From contig NZ_CP015698.1 of assembly GCF_002163715.1 (NCBI RefSeq), positions 4,229,674 to 4,293,673 on the forward strand: DNA of 64,000 nucleotides, read 5' to 3'. The position numbers and the translations under genes were made by a program. The notes beneath the pieces are model-generated. The model did no database searches. It was not told where the DNA came from and saw only the letters and a list, made by a program, of their open reading frames with translations. This DNA comes from Curvibacter sp. AEP1-3 (GTDB lineage Bacteria > Pseudomonadota > Gammaproteobacteria > Burkholderiales > Burkholderiaceae_C). Below, one piece after another: positions 56,014-64,000 of the stretch (positions are counted from its first letter, which is position 1; each line of letters opens with the position of its first letter).

Positions 56014-57466
56014 ATATGGATTCCAGCAGTCCGCTTGCAGTGAGCGACGTGGGCTTCATCCACTGGTCCGCTAGCGCACCGTGGTGGTAGCAGGCTGCGC
56101 ATGCCGCTTTCCACGCACTTTCGTGGCGCGCCAGTGCGGCGCCTGTCATACCAGCAAGTACGTCACCCGTGCCGGCGATGGCCAGTTTGCCGTTTCCGGT
56201 GGGGTTGATGTGCGGTACGCGATCTGGCGCTGCGATGATGCTCCCGGAACCTTTGAGAATCACGGTGCACTTGAACTGATTCGCTAGAAGTTGCGCGGAT
56301 CGTAAGCGGTCTGCTTGCACTTCACTGACGCTGCAGCCCAGCAAACGTGCTGCCTCCAAGGGGTGAGGGGTGATCACTGTTGAATCTCCGGCGCGACCCT
56401 GAAGCAGTTTTTGGAGGTCGGCGGACGCCGCAATGGCGTTGAGCGCGTCGGCGTCCAAAACCAAGTGCTTGGACTCCATGAGCCAACGTGGAAGAGTGTG
56501 TGCAATTTCTTCGCCACCGCCACAGCCGACGACCAGTGTGAACTGTTGTGGCTGCAGTGCGTCTGCATGTCGCTGCATGATGTCCGCGGGTACGTCGACC
56601 GAAGTGCTTCCTTGTGCAGAAGGCAGCAAAACCAAGTAGACCCTGCCAGCACCGGACTGCAATGCTGCCCGAGCCGCCAATACAGCGGCGCCTTGCATGC
56701 CCAGCGTTCCGCCGGCAATGGCAACGTCTCCAAAACTGCCTTTGTGGGAGAGGTGGGGGCGTTGGTGAACAACGGGCAAGTGGTTCAGCCACGCTGTCGA
56801 CTCCTTGGAAGCATCTACTCCCAATGTGTTGAGCCAGACACTACCGCAGGCATCCCGCCCCTGAAATGTCAACAAGCCCGATTTCAAACTTAACATCGAC
56901 AAGGTGTGCGTGGCCGCCACACAGGCGCCGGGTGCATCACCGGTGTCAGCCATCAGTCCGCTGGGAATGTCGGCGGATATCACGTCGCATGATCGCGAAT
57001 TGATGAGGCCTATCCAATCAGCGTATGTCCCGGTGGGCGCATTAGTCAGTCCGATACCCAACAACGCATCAATGCATGCATCCCAGTGATCCGGAGCGTG
57101 GTCATGTATGGCCAAGCCTGCTTGTCCTGCCCTTGCGAGGGCCAGTCCAGCATCAGTGGGCAAGGGCTTGTTTGCGGCTGGCATGCTGACATGGATTTCT
57201 TTGCCCCACTGGTGCAGATGGATGGCGGCCTCTAATCCATCGCCGCCGTTATTGCCGCGCCCGCAGGCGATCCAAAAAACGTGTGCATGTGGTGCTACGG
57301 CTAGCGAAAGCTTTGCCAAAGCGAGGCCGGCCCGTTGCATCAGGTAGCCCGGCGGGTGGTTCTGTATCGCGTTTTCCTCAAGAGTTCTTGAGGCGGTTGT
57401 GCCGAGTATGGGCAGGCGCGCAAAAGTCTTGGGGCCTTGGGTGGAAAGAATCCACTCAGAATTCAT
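56012..57466 (-). CDS. nnr: Bifunctional NAD(P)H-hydrate epimerase/dehydratase
   Basis: Repairs hydrated NAD(P)H. The 484 residues fuse the NnrE epimerase (GRGNNGGDGLEAAIHL; SADIPSGLMADTG) to the NnrD dehydratase (HKGSFGDVAIAGG, DADALNAIA, ITPHPLEAARLLG, GNGKLAIAGTGDVLAGM). ATG 57466 overlaps the stop of the MBL gene by 11 bp. The TAA stop at 56012 touches the palindromic element. Confidence 0.95.
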   Translation of the reverse strand: MNSEWILSTQGPKTFARLPILGTTASRTLEENAIQNHPPGYLMQRAGLALAKLSLAVAPHAHVFWIACGRGNNGGDGLEAAIHLHQWGKEIHVSMPAANKPLPTDAGLALARAGQAGLAIHDHAPDHWDACIDALLGIGLTNAPTGTYADWIGLINSRSCDVISADIPSGLMADTGDAPGACVAATHTLSMLSLKSGLLTFQGRDACGSVWLNTLGVDASKESTAWLNHLPVVHQRPHLSHKGSFGDVAIAGGTLGMQGAAVLAARAALQSGAGRVYLVLLPSAQGSTSVDVPADIMQRHADALQPQQFTLVVGCGGGEEIAHTLPRWLMESKHLVLDADALNAIAASADLQKLLQGRAGDSTVITPHPLEAARLLGCSVSEVQADRLRSAQLLANQFKCTVILKGSGSIIAAPDRVPHINPTGNGKLAIAGTGDVLAGMTGAALARHESAWKAACAACYHHGALADQWMKPTSLTASGLLESI

Positions 57467-58343
57467 AGGTGTCGCCCTCTCGGGCAAGCCGGATATCCAT
57501 GCCCGTGCTCAAGTGGGCGTTTTGTTCCAATGCTTCGGCAAAAGCCATTTCCAAGGCGTCGTCACTGCGGGTCGGTTCGTGGTGTGTGCAAAAAAGCACC
57601 TTGGCCCCCGCTGCATGGGCCGAAGCAATGCTGGTGCTGAAAGTGCCATGCCCCCATCCTTTTTTGGCAGGGTACTCGGCATCGGTGTATGAGGTGTCAG
57701 CGATGTACACATCTACTCCCTTGATAGCCTCCAGGATGGCCCTGTTCTTCTCATCGACAAAGGCTTGGTAGTCAACAAACCCTTCATCGCCGAGTTCGTA
57801 GATGTTGTAGGGGGGCTCATGGTCGCCGGTGAAGAACACAGACTTTCCGTTGCATTCGATGCGGTAGCCGAAATCCACTACCGGATGATTCAGGAGGCAC
57901 GGTGTCACAGTGGCACTTCCAATCTGGATCGGCTGGTCAGGCATGAGCGTGACGTACTCGATGCGGGCTTTCATCTCTTCCTCACGCACCGGAAAGTAGC
58001 TGTACTGCAGTTGCACCGCCATCACCTGCTCGATGCCCTTGCCGGAGACCGGGTCGAAGCCACCATGCAATCGTAGGGTGTTTCCAGGGATGAAATTCGG
58101 GATAAAAAATGGAAGCCCCTGAATGTGATCCCAATGAGAGTGGGTGATTAGCACATTGGCGGTTACCGGCATTTCTGCCAGCAGGGTCTGGGAGAGAGGG
58201 AAGATGCCGGTGCCTGCGTCCAGAATGATCAATTCGTTGTTGTCTGTACGGATTTCAATGCAGGTCGTATTGCCGCCGTACCGCACGGTTTTGGGACCGG
58301 GCGAAGCTATGGAACCGCGTACTCCCCAAAACCTGACTTTCAT
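57456..58343 (-). CDS. MBL-fold metallo-hydrolase
   Basis: A 295-residue metallo-beta-lactamase-fold protein of the RNase Z/phosphodiesterase-like group: MKVRFWGVRGSIASPGPKTVRYGGNTTCIEI, metal motif THSHWDHIQGLPFF, NHPVVDFGYRI, FTGDHEP and THHEPTRSD. Metal ligands are complete. The exact substrate is unknown; relatives often sit with signalling genes. It lies between the HDOD gene (11 bp) and nnr (overlap). Confidence 0.87.
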   Translation of the reverse strand: MKVRFWGVRGSIASPGPKTVRYGGNTTCIEIRTDNNELIILDAGTGIFPLSQTLLAEMPVTANVLITHSHWDHIQGLPFFIPNFIPGNTLRLHGGFDPVSGKGIEQVMAVQLQYSYFPVREEEMKARIEYVTLMPDQPIQIGSATVTPCLLNHPVVDFGYRIECNGKSVFFTGDHEPPYNIYELGDEGFVDYQAFVDEKNRAILEAIKGVDVYIADTSYTDAEYPAKKGWGHGTFSTSIASAHAAGAKVLFCTHHEPTRSDDALEMAFAEALEQNAHLSTGMDIRLAREGDTYEF

Positions 58344-58354
58344 AAGCCTGTCCT

Positions 58355-59197
58355 TTACAACTTCGCAAATACTTGTGCTTCTTCAAACAAGCCTGTCAGA
58401 TCACCCAAAGAGGCGATGACCTGCTCCAGATTGCCACCCAAGCGCTTTTGAAGGAGTGCTGGAAGCTCGTCAATGCAGTGGTTGCCGGCAAAGCCAAAAG
58501 CCAAGCTTTTGCTGATCTGATTGGCGCCAAAAACGCAGGCAATCATGTCGGTGTCTTTCAGGTTGTCTGTTCTTTGGTGCCTGATGGTGTCCACCAAGGC
58601 AGGTGCGAATCGCCACTTCTCTACCAGCATGGCACCGACTACTGCGTGATCTGCGCCGATAGTGGTTTGCAGGGCCGTGTGCAAAGAGCTATTGTCTGCC
58701 GCACTCAATGCCAAAGCGGCTTTGAATTCCTGCGGCATGAATTGGGCAAAAACCATCTTCCCAAAATCATGCAGTAGGCCGGCAATGAAGCAATCCATTG
58801 GGTCTGCATCGTCCACCTTCAACGCAAGTTGCTTGGCGATGCTCGCTGTGGCCAATGAATGCAAAAGATACTGCTGAACGTCGAAACCCGCTTGGTTTTC
58901 TTTTGGAAGCATGCCAATGGCCGCGATACTCAACGCCAGATTTTTGATCGTGTTGAAGCCAAGGTAGACCACCGCATGACCGATGGAGGTCACCTGCCGT
59001 GGCAGGCTGTAGTACGCAGAGTTGACGACCTTCAAGATTTTTACCGTGACCACCGGATCTTTGTCTATGACATCAACCAGATCCTTGGGTGTGCTGTTGA
59101 CATCCCGGGTCAGTTCCAAAATACGTTGGACGCTTTTCGGAAAAGCAGGCATTCCGTCCACCGCGGCGGCAAGTCGTTGTGACAGTTCTGGGCTCAT
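58355..59197 (-). CDS. HDOD-domain signalling protein
   Basis: A 280-residue protein consisting of one HDOD domain (about 8-215), with LTRDVNSTPKDLVDVIDKDPVVTVKILKVVNSAYY and FIAGLLHDFGKMVFA, where the HD pair is kept as H-D. HDOD proteins take part in signalling without proven nucleotide hydrolysis. First gene of the HDOD-MBL-nnr unit. Confidence 0.92.
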   Translation of the reverse strand: MSPELSQRLAAAVDGMPAFPKSVQRILELTRDVNSTPKDLVDVIDKDPVVTVKILKVVNSAYYSLPRQVTSIGHAVVYLGFNTIKNLALSIAAIGMLPKENQAGFDVQQYLLHSLATASIAKQLALKVDDADPMDCFIAGLLHDFGKMVFAQFMPQEFKAALALSAADNSSLHTALQTTIGADHAVVGAMLVEKWRFAPALVDTIRHQRTDNLKDTDMIACVFGANQISKSLAFGFAGNHCIDELPALLQKRLGGNLEQVIASLGDLTGLFEEAQVFAKL

Positions 59198-59250
59198 GAC
59201 GTCTCTTTCCCTGTGCTGCTTTGCCTGCCGGAGGACAAGGTTCGCAAAAT

Positions 59251-60504
59251 CTATCGGATAAAGCGTTGCGGACTTAGCGGTTCACTCGGCAAGCTGGTGG
59301 ATTGGCCTGTAATTTGTTCGGATAGTAACCTTGCGCTGGCGGTTGCCAGTGTCCAGCCATTGGCTCCGTGCGCCAGATTGAGCCAAACGCCGGGTAGTCC
59401 AGCACTGCCTACCAATGGCAGGCCGTCCAAGGTAAATGTGCGGCTGCCGCGCCAGATTTGTGTCCCTGCCGGGTAATTGGCTGCGCCTGGAAAGTATTGA
59501 TCCAGCGTACGAAACAGCTTGTTCACAACGCGTTTATCGTGTTCATTTGTACCTGACTTGTTCAATTCCGCTCCACCGCACACTCGCAATCTCTTGCCGA
59601 TGCGAGTGATCGTAATGCCTGACCTGCAGTCCTGCACTGCGCTACGCGGTGCATTCAAAGGTTCGCGAATGGCCGCACTCAGGGCGTAGCTGTCGATCCG
59701 TGCGGTAGATGTCTGAAGGCCAGTCTTCAGAACATCCTCCCTTGGAAGGGACTCAGTACAAATCACAACATGATCAAAAGACTGAGTGTCCCCGGTTTTG
59801 AGGCGAACCTGGGGCTTGCCTTGTGCTTGTAGACCCGTGATTTCAGTATCAAAGTGAAAGTCTACCCCGTTGCGTTGAGCGGCCTGTTTGACCAAAAGCG
59901 AGAACTGACGGCAGTTCATTACACGGTCCCCTGGCAGGTGTATCGCCTTAAATATCTTGTCTGCTCCATGTAGCGCAGGCTCATGGACTTCCATTTCTTC
60001 CCTGTCCAGTAACCGGTAGTTTTGTTCAGCGTCCTTCAAAAATTGGAGCCTCGCCGAATATCCATTCAGTTCTGCTTCGTTGCTAAGCAATATCAGTTGC
60101 CCCTCACTTTGCTCGATCTCCCACTGGTGATGCGAGATCAATGTGTCTGTAACCTCCATCCCCAGGCGTGCCATTTGTTGTCCGTATGACTGAATGGCGC
60201 ACACCTTGGCGGCCTCTGCCGGCGAGCTTTGTGCCCATAGCCAACGAAAATTGGCCGGTGTCGCCCAGTTCGAATGCGACATTTGGCGGGTGGTTTGCCA
60301 AAAACGGCGCAACTTGTGCCCAGTAAATGTGGAAGCCGAGAGTGGCAAAGTAAAGCTGTTGCAGTGAATGCCGCCATTCGCAAAGCTGGAGGATTCACTG
60401 GCTGCACCATTTTTCTCAAATACGGTGACAGCATGGCCGGCTTCGGCTAATTCATGGGCAGTCGTTATTCCTACAACTCCCGCGCCCACAATGGCTATTT
60501 TCAT
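59251..60504 (-). CDS. D-amino-acid dehydrogenase-like FAD oxidoreductase
   Basis: A 417-residue DadA paralogue: MKIAIVGAGVVGITTAHELAEAGH, FANGGIHCNSFTLP, and C-terminal WRGSRTFTLDGLPLVG and LAHGANGWTLATASA. It shares the fold with the riboswitch-controlled dadA but diverges widely, and has no riboswitch upstream. ATG 60504 starts at the Rossmann motif. Divergent from rpsB. Substrate may be a D-amino acid or other secondary amine. Confidence 0.88.
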   Translation of the reverse strand: MKIAIVGAGVVGITTAHELAEAGHAVTVFEKNGAASESSSFANGGIHCNSFTLPLSASTFTGHKLRRFWQTTRQMSHSNWATPANFRWLWAQSSPAEAAKVCAIQSYGQQMARLGMEVTDTLISHHQWEIEQSEGQLILLSNEAELNGYSARLQFLKDAEQNYRLLDREEMEVHEPALHGADKIFKAIHLPGDRVMNCRQFSLLVKQAAQRNGVDFHFDTEITGLQAQGKPQVRLKTGDTQSFDHVVICTESLPREDVLKTGLQTSTARIDSYALSAAIREPLNAPRSAVQDCRSGITITRIGKRLRVCGGAELNKSGTNEHDKRVVNKLFRTLDQYFPGAANYPAGTQIWRGSRTFTLDGLPLVGSAGLPGVWLNLAHGANGWTLATASARLLSEQITGQSTSLPSEPLSPQRFIR

Positions 60505-60636
60505 TTCAACTTTCAAAATCGTATGCGTCTTTCGCCTGCCCTTATTTTTTCATAGGTTTCGGGTGGTTTGACGGAAATACACAATGCGTAGACCCAATTG
60601 GCGCACTTGAAGGTGTGGGTCACTGGAAGCCGGTGC

Positions 60637-60769
60637 GTGCTATACTCGACTGGCTTTGGTGGGCGTACCCGCCAAGGTATTCACAAACCATCCCCACAAG
60701 GTGTTTCCTTCAGCGCTGTCTGAGGGCGATCAGCGGGGTGGATTTCAGACCTAACCTTCGGAGTTAAAT
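60637..60769 (+). promoter_or_regulatory. rpsB promoter and structured leader
   Basis: An extended -10 element TGCTATACT (60638-60646) is followed by a leader of about 115 bases. It contains the hairpin TTGGTGGG-CGTA-CCCGCCAA (60656-60675) and a long-range pairing GTCTGA/TCAGAC (60718-60723 with 60745-60750). Such leaders commonly mediate S2 autoregulation; that is inference here. Confidence 0.55.
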
Positions 60770-61522
60770 ATGGCAGTAACAATGCGCGAGATGCTGGAAG
60801 CCGGTGTCCACTTTGGTCACCAAACCCGCTTCTGGAACCCCAAGATGGCCCCGTTCATCTTCGGTCACCGTAACAAAATTCACATCATCAACCTGGAAAA
60901 ATCGCTCCCGATGTTCCAGGAGGCTGCCAAGTTCGTGCGCCAGCTGTCGGCAAAGCGCGGCACCATTTTGATGGTGGGTACCAAGCGCCAAGCCCGCGAA
61001 ATCGTGGCGGCTGAAGCTCAGCGCGCCGGTGTTCCTTTTGTGGATCAGCGTTGGTTGGGCGGTATGTTGACCAACTTCAAGACTGTCAAGACTTCCATCA
61101 AGCGCCTGAAGGACATGAAAGTCCAGCAGGAAGCCGGTTTGGACAGCATGAGCAAAAAAGAACAGTTGATGTTCGCTCGCGAGCTGGAGAAGCTGGAAAA
61201 AGATATCGGCGGTATTCAAGATATGAACACACTGCCTGACGCTATTTTCGTGATTGACGTGGGTTACCACAAGATTGCGATCGCAGAAGCACGCAAGCTC
61301 GGCATTCCTTTGATCGGCGTGGTGGACTCCAACCACTCTCCCGAGGGGATTGACTACGTGATTCCCGGTAATGACGACTCTTCCAAGGCAGTGGCTTTGT
61401 ACGCTCGCGGAATTGCTGATGCGATTCTCGAAGGCCGCGCGAACGCGGTGGATGACGTTGTCAAGGCGGTTGCCGCTGAAGGCGATGATGAGTTCGTTGA
61501 AGTGAGCGAAGCTTCCGCTTAA
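60770..61522 (+). CDS. rpsB: 30S ribosomal protein S2
   Basis: The 250 residues begin [20 protein letters not shown] and contain [35 protein letters not shown] and [15 protein letters not shown], all typical of S2. CGGAG precedes the ATG. It starts the rpsB-tsf-pyrH-frr-uppS cluster. A hairpin between rpsB and tsf likely attenuates read-through. Confidence 0.99.
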   Translation: MAVTMREMLEAGVHFGHQTRFWNPKMAPFIFGHRNKIHIINLEKSLPMFQEAAKFVRQLSAKRGTILMVGTKRQAREIVAAEAQRAGVPFVDQRWLGGMLTNFKTVKTSIKRLKDMKVQQEAGLDSMSKKEQLMFARELEKLEKDIGGIQDMNTLPDAIFVIDVGYHKIAIAEARKLGIPLIGVVDSNHSPEGIDYVIPGNDDSSKAVALYARGIADAILEGRANAVDDVVKAVAAEGDDEFVEVSEASA

Positions 61523-61536
61523 GCACTTCTGCACCC

Positions 61537-61567
61537 GAAAAAGGGGGCTTCGTTGCCCCTTTTTTTT
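61537..61567 (+). terminator. Terminator/attenuator between rpsB and tsf
   Basis: GGGGGC/GCCCC stem with a TTCGTT loop, preceded by AAAAA and followed by eight T, 15 bases after rpsB. Partial termination would explain the higher S2 than EF-Ts demand. Confidence 0.8.
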
Positions 61568-61604
61568 AGCCCTTATTTAAACTGTTGAAATTCGGAGAAT
61601 ACAA

Positions 61605-62528
61605 ATGGCAGCAATTACAGCGAGCATGGTGGCAGAACTGCGTGGCAAGACCGATGCGCCCATGATGGAATGCAAAAAGGCTTTGACCGAAGCTGACGGC
61701 GATATGTCAAAGGCGGAAGAGATTCTGCGTGTCAAGTTGGGCAGCAAAGCTGGCAAAGCCGCTGCACGTGTGACGGCTGAAGGCGTTGTTGCAACTAGCA
61801 TCGCGAACGGCGTGGGTGCGTTGATTGAAGTCAATTGCGAAACTGACTTTGTTACCAAGAACGACAGCTTCCTAGCACTTGCAAATGCTGCGGCCAATCT
61901 GGTGGCGGTGAACAATCCTGCCGACGTTGCTGCGCTAGGTGCACTGGCTTATGAGCAAGACGGTTTCGGCCCCACCTTGGAAGATGTCCGCAAGGGCTTG
62001 ATCGGCAAGATTGGTGAGAATATGACCTTCCGCCGTTTCCAACGTTTTGATGGTTCCAGCAAATTGGCTTCTTATCTGCACGGTACACGTATCGGTGTGG
62101 TGGTTGAGTTTGAAGGTGATGAAGCCGCTGCTAAGGATGTTGCCATGCACGTGGCGGCGATGAAACCGGTGTCTTTGTCCTCTGACCAGGTTCCCGCAGA
62201 GTTGGTTGAGCGTGAGCGTTCTGTGGCGGCAGCGAAGGCAGCGGAAGACGCAGCGATCGCCACCGCTGCAGGCAAGCCTGTGCAATCCGCTGAGATCGTT
62301 GCAAAGCGCATCGAAGGCGGCGTCCAGAAGTTCCTGAAAGAGGTTTCTTTGTTCAACCAGCCTTTCGTCAAGAACGACAAGCAGACCGTGGAGCAAATGC
62401 TCAAGGCCGTCTCTACTACTGTGAAGGGTTTCACTCTTTATGTGGTGGGCGAAGGCATTGAGAAGAAAGTAGACGATTTCGCTGCTGAAGTTGCTGCGCA
62501 AGTGGCTGCGGCCAAGCAGTCTGCTTGA
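61605..62528 (+). CDS. tsf: Elongation factor Ts
   Basis: Nucleotide-exchange factor for EF-Tu. The 307 residues contain the N-terminal UBA-like domain ([23 protein letters not shown]), [24 protein letters not shown] and the C-terminal core [16 protein letters not shown]. Length is normal for betaproteobacteria. Confidence 0.98.
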   Translation: MAAITASMVAELRGKTDAPMMECKKALTEADGDMSKAEEILRVKLGSKAGKAAARVTAEGVVATSIANGVGALIEVNCETDFVTKNDSFLALANAAANLVAVNNPADVAALGALAYEQDGFGPTLEDVRKGLIGKIGENMTFRRFQRFDGSSKLASYLHGTRIGVVVEFEGDEAAAKDVAMHVAAMKPVSLSSDQVPAELVERERSVAAAKAAEDAAIATAAGKPVQSAEIVAKRIEGGVQKFLKEVSLFNQPFVKNDKQTVEQMLKAVSTTVKGFTLYVVGEGIEKKVDDFAAEVAAQVAAAKQSA

Positions 62529-62568
62529 TCTGATAGAAAAGTTGTTAGTCACCGAACGGGAGTCGTCC

Positions 62569-63291
62569 ATGAGCCAATCCAAACCTGCTTACAAGAGAAT
62601 TTTGCTCAAGTTGTCCGGCGAGGCATTGATGGGCGACGACCAGTTCGGTATCAACCGTGACACCATTGTCCGTATGGTTGATGAAATTGCGGAAGTCACC
62701 CGCTTGGGTGTAGAGGTTGCAGTTGTGATCGGTGGCGGCAATATCTTCCGCGGTGTTGCGGGTGGTTCTGTCGGTATGGACCGTGCGACTGCCGATTACA
62801 TGGGTATGCTCGCGACAGTGATGAACGCACTTGCGCTGGGCGACACGATGAACAAGGCTGGACTAACAGCACGTGTCATGTCCGCTATCGGCATCGAGCA
62901 AGTGGTGGAGCCCTATGTGCGTCCCAAGGCCTTGCAATACCTCGAAGAAGGCAAGGTAGTGATTTTCGCTGCGGGTACCGGTAACCCATTTTTCACTACG
63001 GATACTGCCGCAGCATTGCGCGGAGCAGAGATTGGTGCCGAGATGGTGTTGAAGGCGACGAAAGTTGATGGTGTTTACACAGCGGACCCCAAAAAGGATC
63101 CGTCGGCAACCCGCTACTCGAAGATTACGTTCAATGACGCGATGACCCAAAACTTGGGCATCATGGACGCAGCTGCATTCGCCCTTTGCCGGGATCAAAA
63201 GCTGCCGATCAAAGTTTTCTCTATCTTCAAACACGGAGCGCTGAAGCGAGTGGTGATGGGTGAAGACGAAGGCACTTTGGTGCATGTGTAA
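62569..63291 (+). CDS. pyrH: UMP kinase
   Basis: Phosphorylates UMP to UDP; bacterial amino-acid-kinase fold. The 240 residues contain [58 protein letters not shown] and [17 protein letters not shown] 62569 has GGGAG upstream; the longer frame runs into tsf. Confidence 0.98.
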   Translation: MSQSKPAYKRILLKLSGEALMGDDQFGINRDTIVRMVDEIAEVTRLGVEVAVVIGGGNIFRGVAGGSVGMDRATADYMGMLATVMNALALGDTMNKAGLTARVMSAIGIEQVVEPYVRPKALQYLEEGKVVIFAAGTGNPFFTTDTAAALRGAEIGAEMVLKATKVDGVYTADPKKDPSATRYSKITFNDAMTQNLGIMDAAAFALCRDQKLPIKVFSIFKHGALKRVVMGEDEGTLVHV

Positions 63292-63332
63292 CCTGAGTGC
63301 AGGCCAAGTGATCGCATAGGAGAAAATAATCT

Positions 63333-63893
63333 ATGTCCATTGAAGAAATTAAGAAGACTTTGGATGCAAAGATGGATCAGTCCATCGCATCCCTCAAGAA
63401 CAATCTCACCAAAATCCGCACAGGTCGAGCGAATCCTGCTTTGTTGGATACCGTACACGTGGATTACTATGGTTCGATGGTCCCATTGAGTCAGGTTGCC
63501 AACCTTTCTCTCATTGATGCTCGTACCATCAGCGTACAGCCGTGGGAAAAAAACATGGCTCCTAAGATTGAAAAAGCTATTCGCGACTCGGATTTAGGCT
63601 TGAATCCTTCCAGCATGGGTGAGTTGATTCGGGTCCCAATGCCCGCGATGACTGAAGAGCGTCGCAAGGAACTGACCAAGGTCGTCCGCGGTGAAGGTGA
63701 AGGTGCCAAAGTTGCTGTCCGCAATTTGCGCCGTGACGCCAACGAGGCAGTCAAGAAGCTGGTCAAAGACAAGCTAGCGTCCGAGGATGATCAAAAGCGT
63801 TGTGAGGCAGATGTGCAAAAGACGACCGACAAGCACATTACCGAGATTGATCGTTTGGTGGCTTCCAAAGAGCAAGACATCATGGCGGTGTAA
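63333..63893 (+). CDS. frr: Ribosome recycling factor
   Basis: Releases ribosomes after termination together with EF-G. The 186 residues show the RRF text [53 protein letters not shown] and the C-terminal helix [29 protein letters not shown] precedes the ATG, 41 bp after pyrH. Confidence 0.98.
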   Translation: MSIEEIKKTLDAKMDQSIASLKNNLTKIRTGRANPALLDTVHVDYYGSMVPLSQVANLSLIDARTISVQPWEKNMAPKIEKAIRDSDLGLNPSSMGELIRVPMPAMTEERRKELTKVVRGEGEGAKVAVRNLRRDANEAVKKLVKDKLASEDDQKRCEADVQKTTDKHITEIDRLVASKEQDIMAV

Positions 63894-63904
63894 CGCTGAA
63901 CCGC

Positions 63905-64000
63905 ATGTCGGCTTCAGTTTCACCGAGCCCCTTGCATGTCGCCATCGTTATGGATGGAAACGGGCGATGGGCATCCAAGCGCTTTCTTCCCCGCTTGGCA
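63905..64000 (+). CDS. uppS: Undecaprenyl diphosphate synthase, 5' part
   Basis: The first 32 codons are present and the gene runs off the window. The text [17 protein letters not shown] holds the catalytic Asp of cis-prenyltransferases (MDGNGRWA). Position after frr is the standard gene order. It makes the C55 lipid carrier for peptidoglycan. Confidence 0.95.
   Translation, partial: MSASVSPSPLHVAIVMDGNGRWASKRFLPRLA

Noticed and set aside
56068..56092. GCTAGCGCACCGTGGTGGTAG within nnr as a further repeat copy
   Set aside because: Only the first eight bases match; the centre and tail hairpin are missing and the protein sequence here is normal for the family.

Overview
The window is about 64 kb of a betaproteobacterial chromosome, most likely from the Comamonadaceae (Rhodoferax/Curvibacter-like). 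The evidence is the gene content and protein style: NtrBC next to a sigma-54 glnA promoter, PHB genes phaZ and phaR, the rpsB-tsf-pyrH-frr-uppS cluster, DUF2069/DUF4337/DUF962 genes and tandem glycine riboswitches. I see no rRNA, CRISPR array, intact insertion sequence, prophage or plasmid backbone. Most of the window is ordinary, tightly packed chromosome.

Layout. 1-5.7 kb: end of a CinA/MoaB-like gene, then glnA with an NtrC site and a -24/-12 promoter, a small exported protein, glnL (ntrB) and glnG (ntrC). 5.7-15.3 kb: xth, a His-rich DUF4337 protein, folA-thyA, malic enzyme, an MFS exporter, a FAD-linked oxidase with DUF2069, an amino-acid-type binding protein and a YihY membrane protein. 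15.3-19.6 kb: the most accessory-looking stretch, with an orphan 1097-residue MshQ/DUF6701-like surface protein and a decayed IS3-type fragment. 19.6-35.8 kb: Mpo1-like protein, hydrolase, metY, CBS protein, phaZ, a GST behind a sigma-54 promoter, cupin, aroC, MFS, a PhnD-like lipoprotein coupled to a GGDEF/EAL protein, a Ca2+/H+ antiporter, a small MCP, a beta-barrel protein and hypotheticals. 35.8-44.4 kb: a glycine/serine/D-amino-acid block, gcvT-gcvH-gcvP and dadA-sdaA, each unit behind its own tandem glycine riboswitch. 44.4-51.2 kb: plsC, hydrolase with TetR, ETF-ubiquinone oxidoreductase opposite an SDR, a DMT transporter and a second SDR behind a perfect palindrome. 51.3-64 kb: tRNA-Val, phaR, rimO, tRNA-Leu, rnr, a HDOD-MBL-Nnr operon, a second DadA-like gene and the translation cluster.

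How the genes work together: nitrogen assimilation (glnA/ntrBC); C1 and serine metabolism (gcvTHP, sdaA, dadA, thyA, folA), with glycine sensed at two mRNA leaders; PHB turnover (phaZ, phaR); acyl-CoA oxidation (ETF-QO and two SDRs).

The strongest unexplained signal is a dispersed ~48-bp palindromic element with ten recognisable copies. Four lie between genes. Three overlap and supply the stop codon or C-terminus of genes (DUF4337, FAD oxidase, YihY). Three lie in frame inside gcvP, gcvT and a DMT transporter. In gcvP and gcvT it is read in the same frame and gives related peptides. A second element (two copies) keeps an identical 15-base loop while its stems change in a compensated way.
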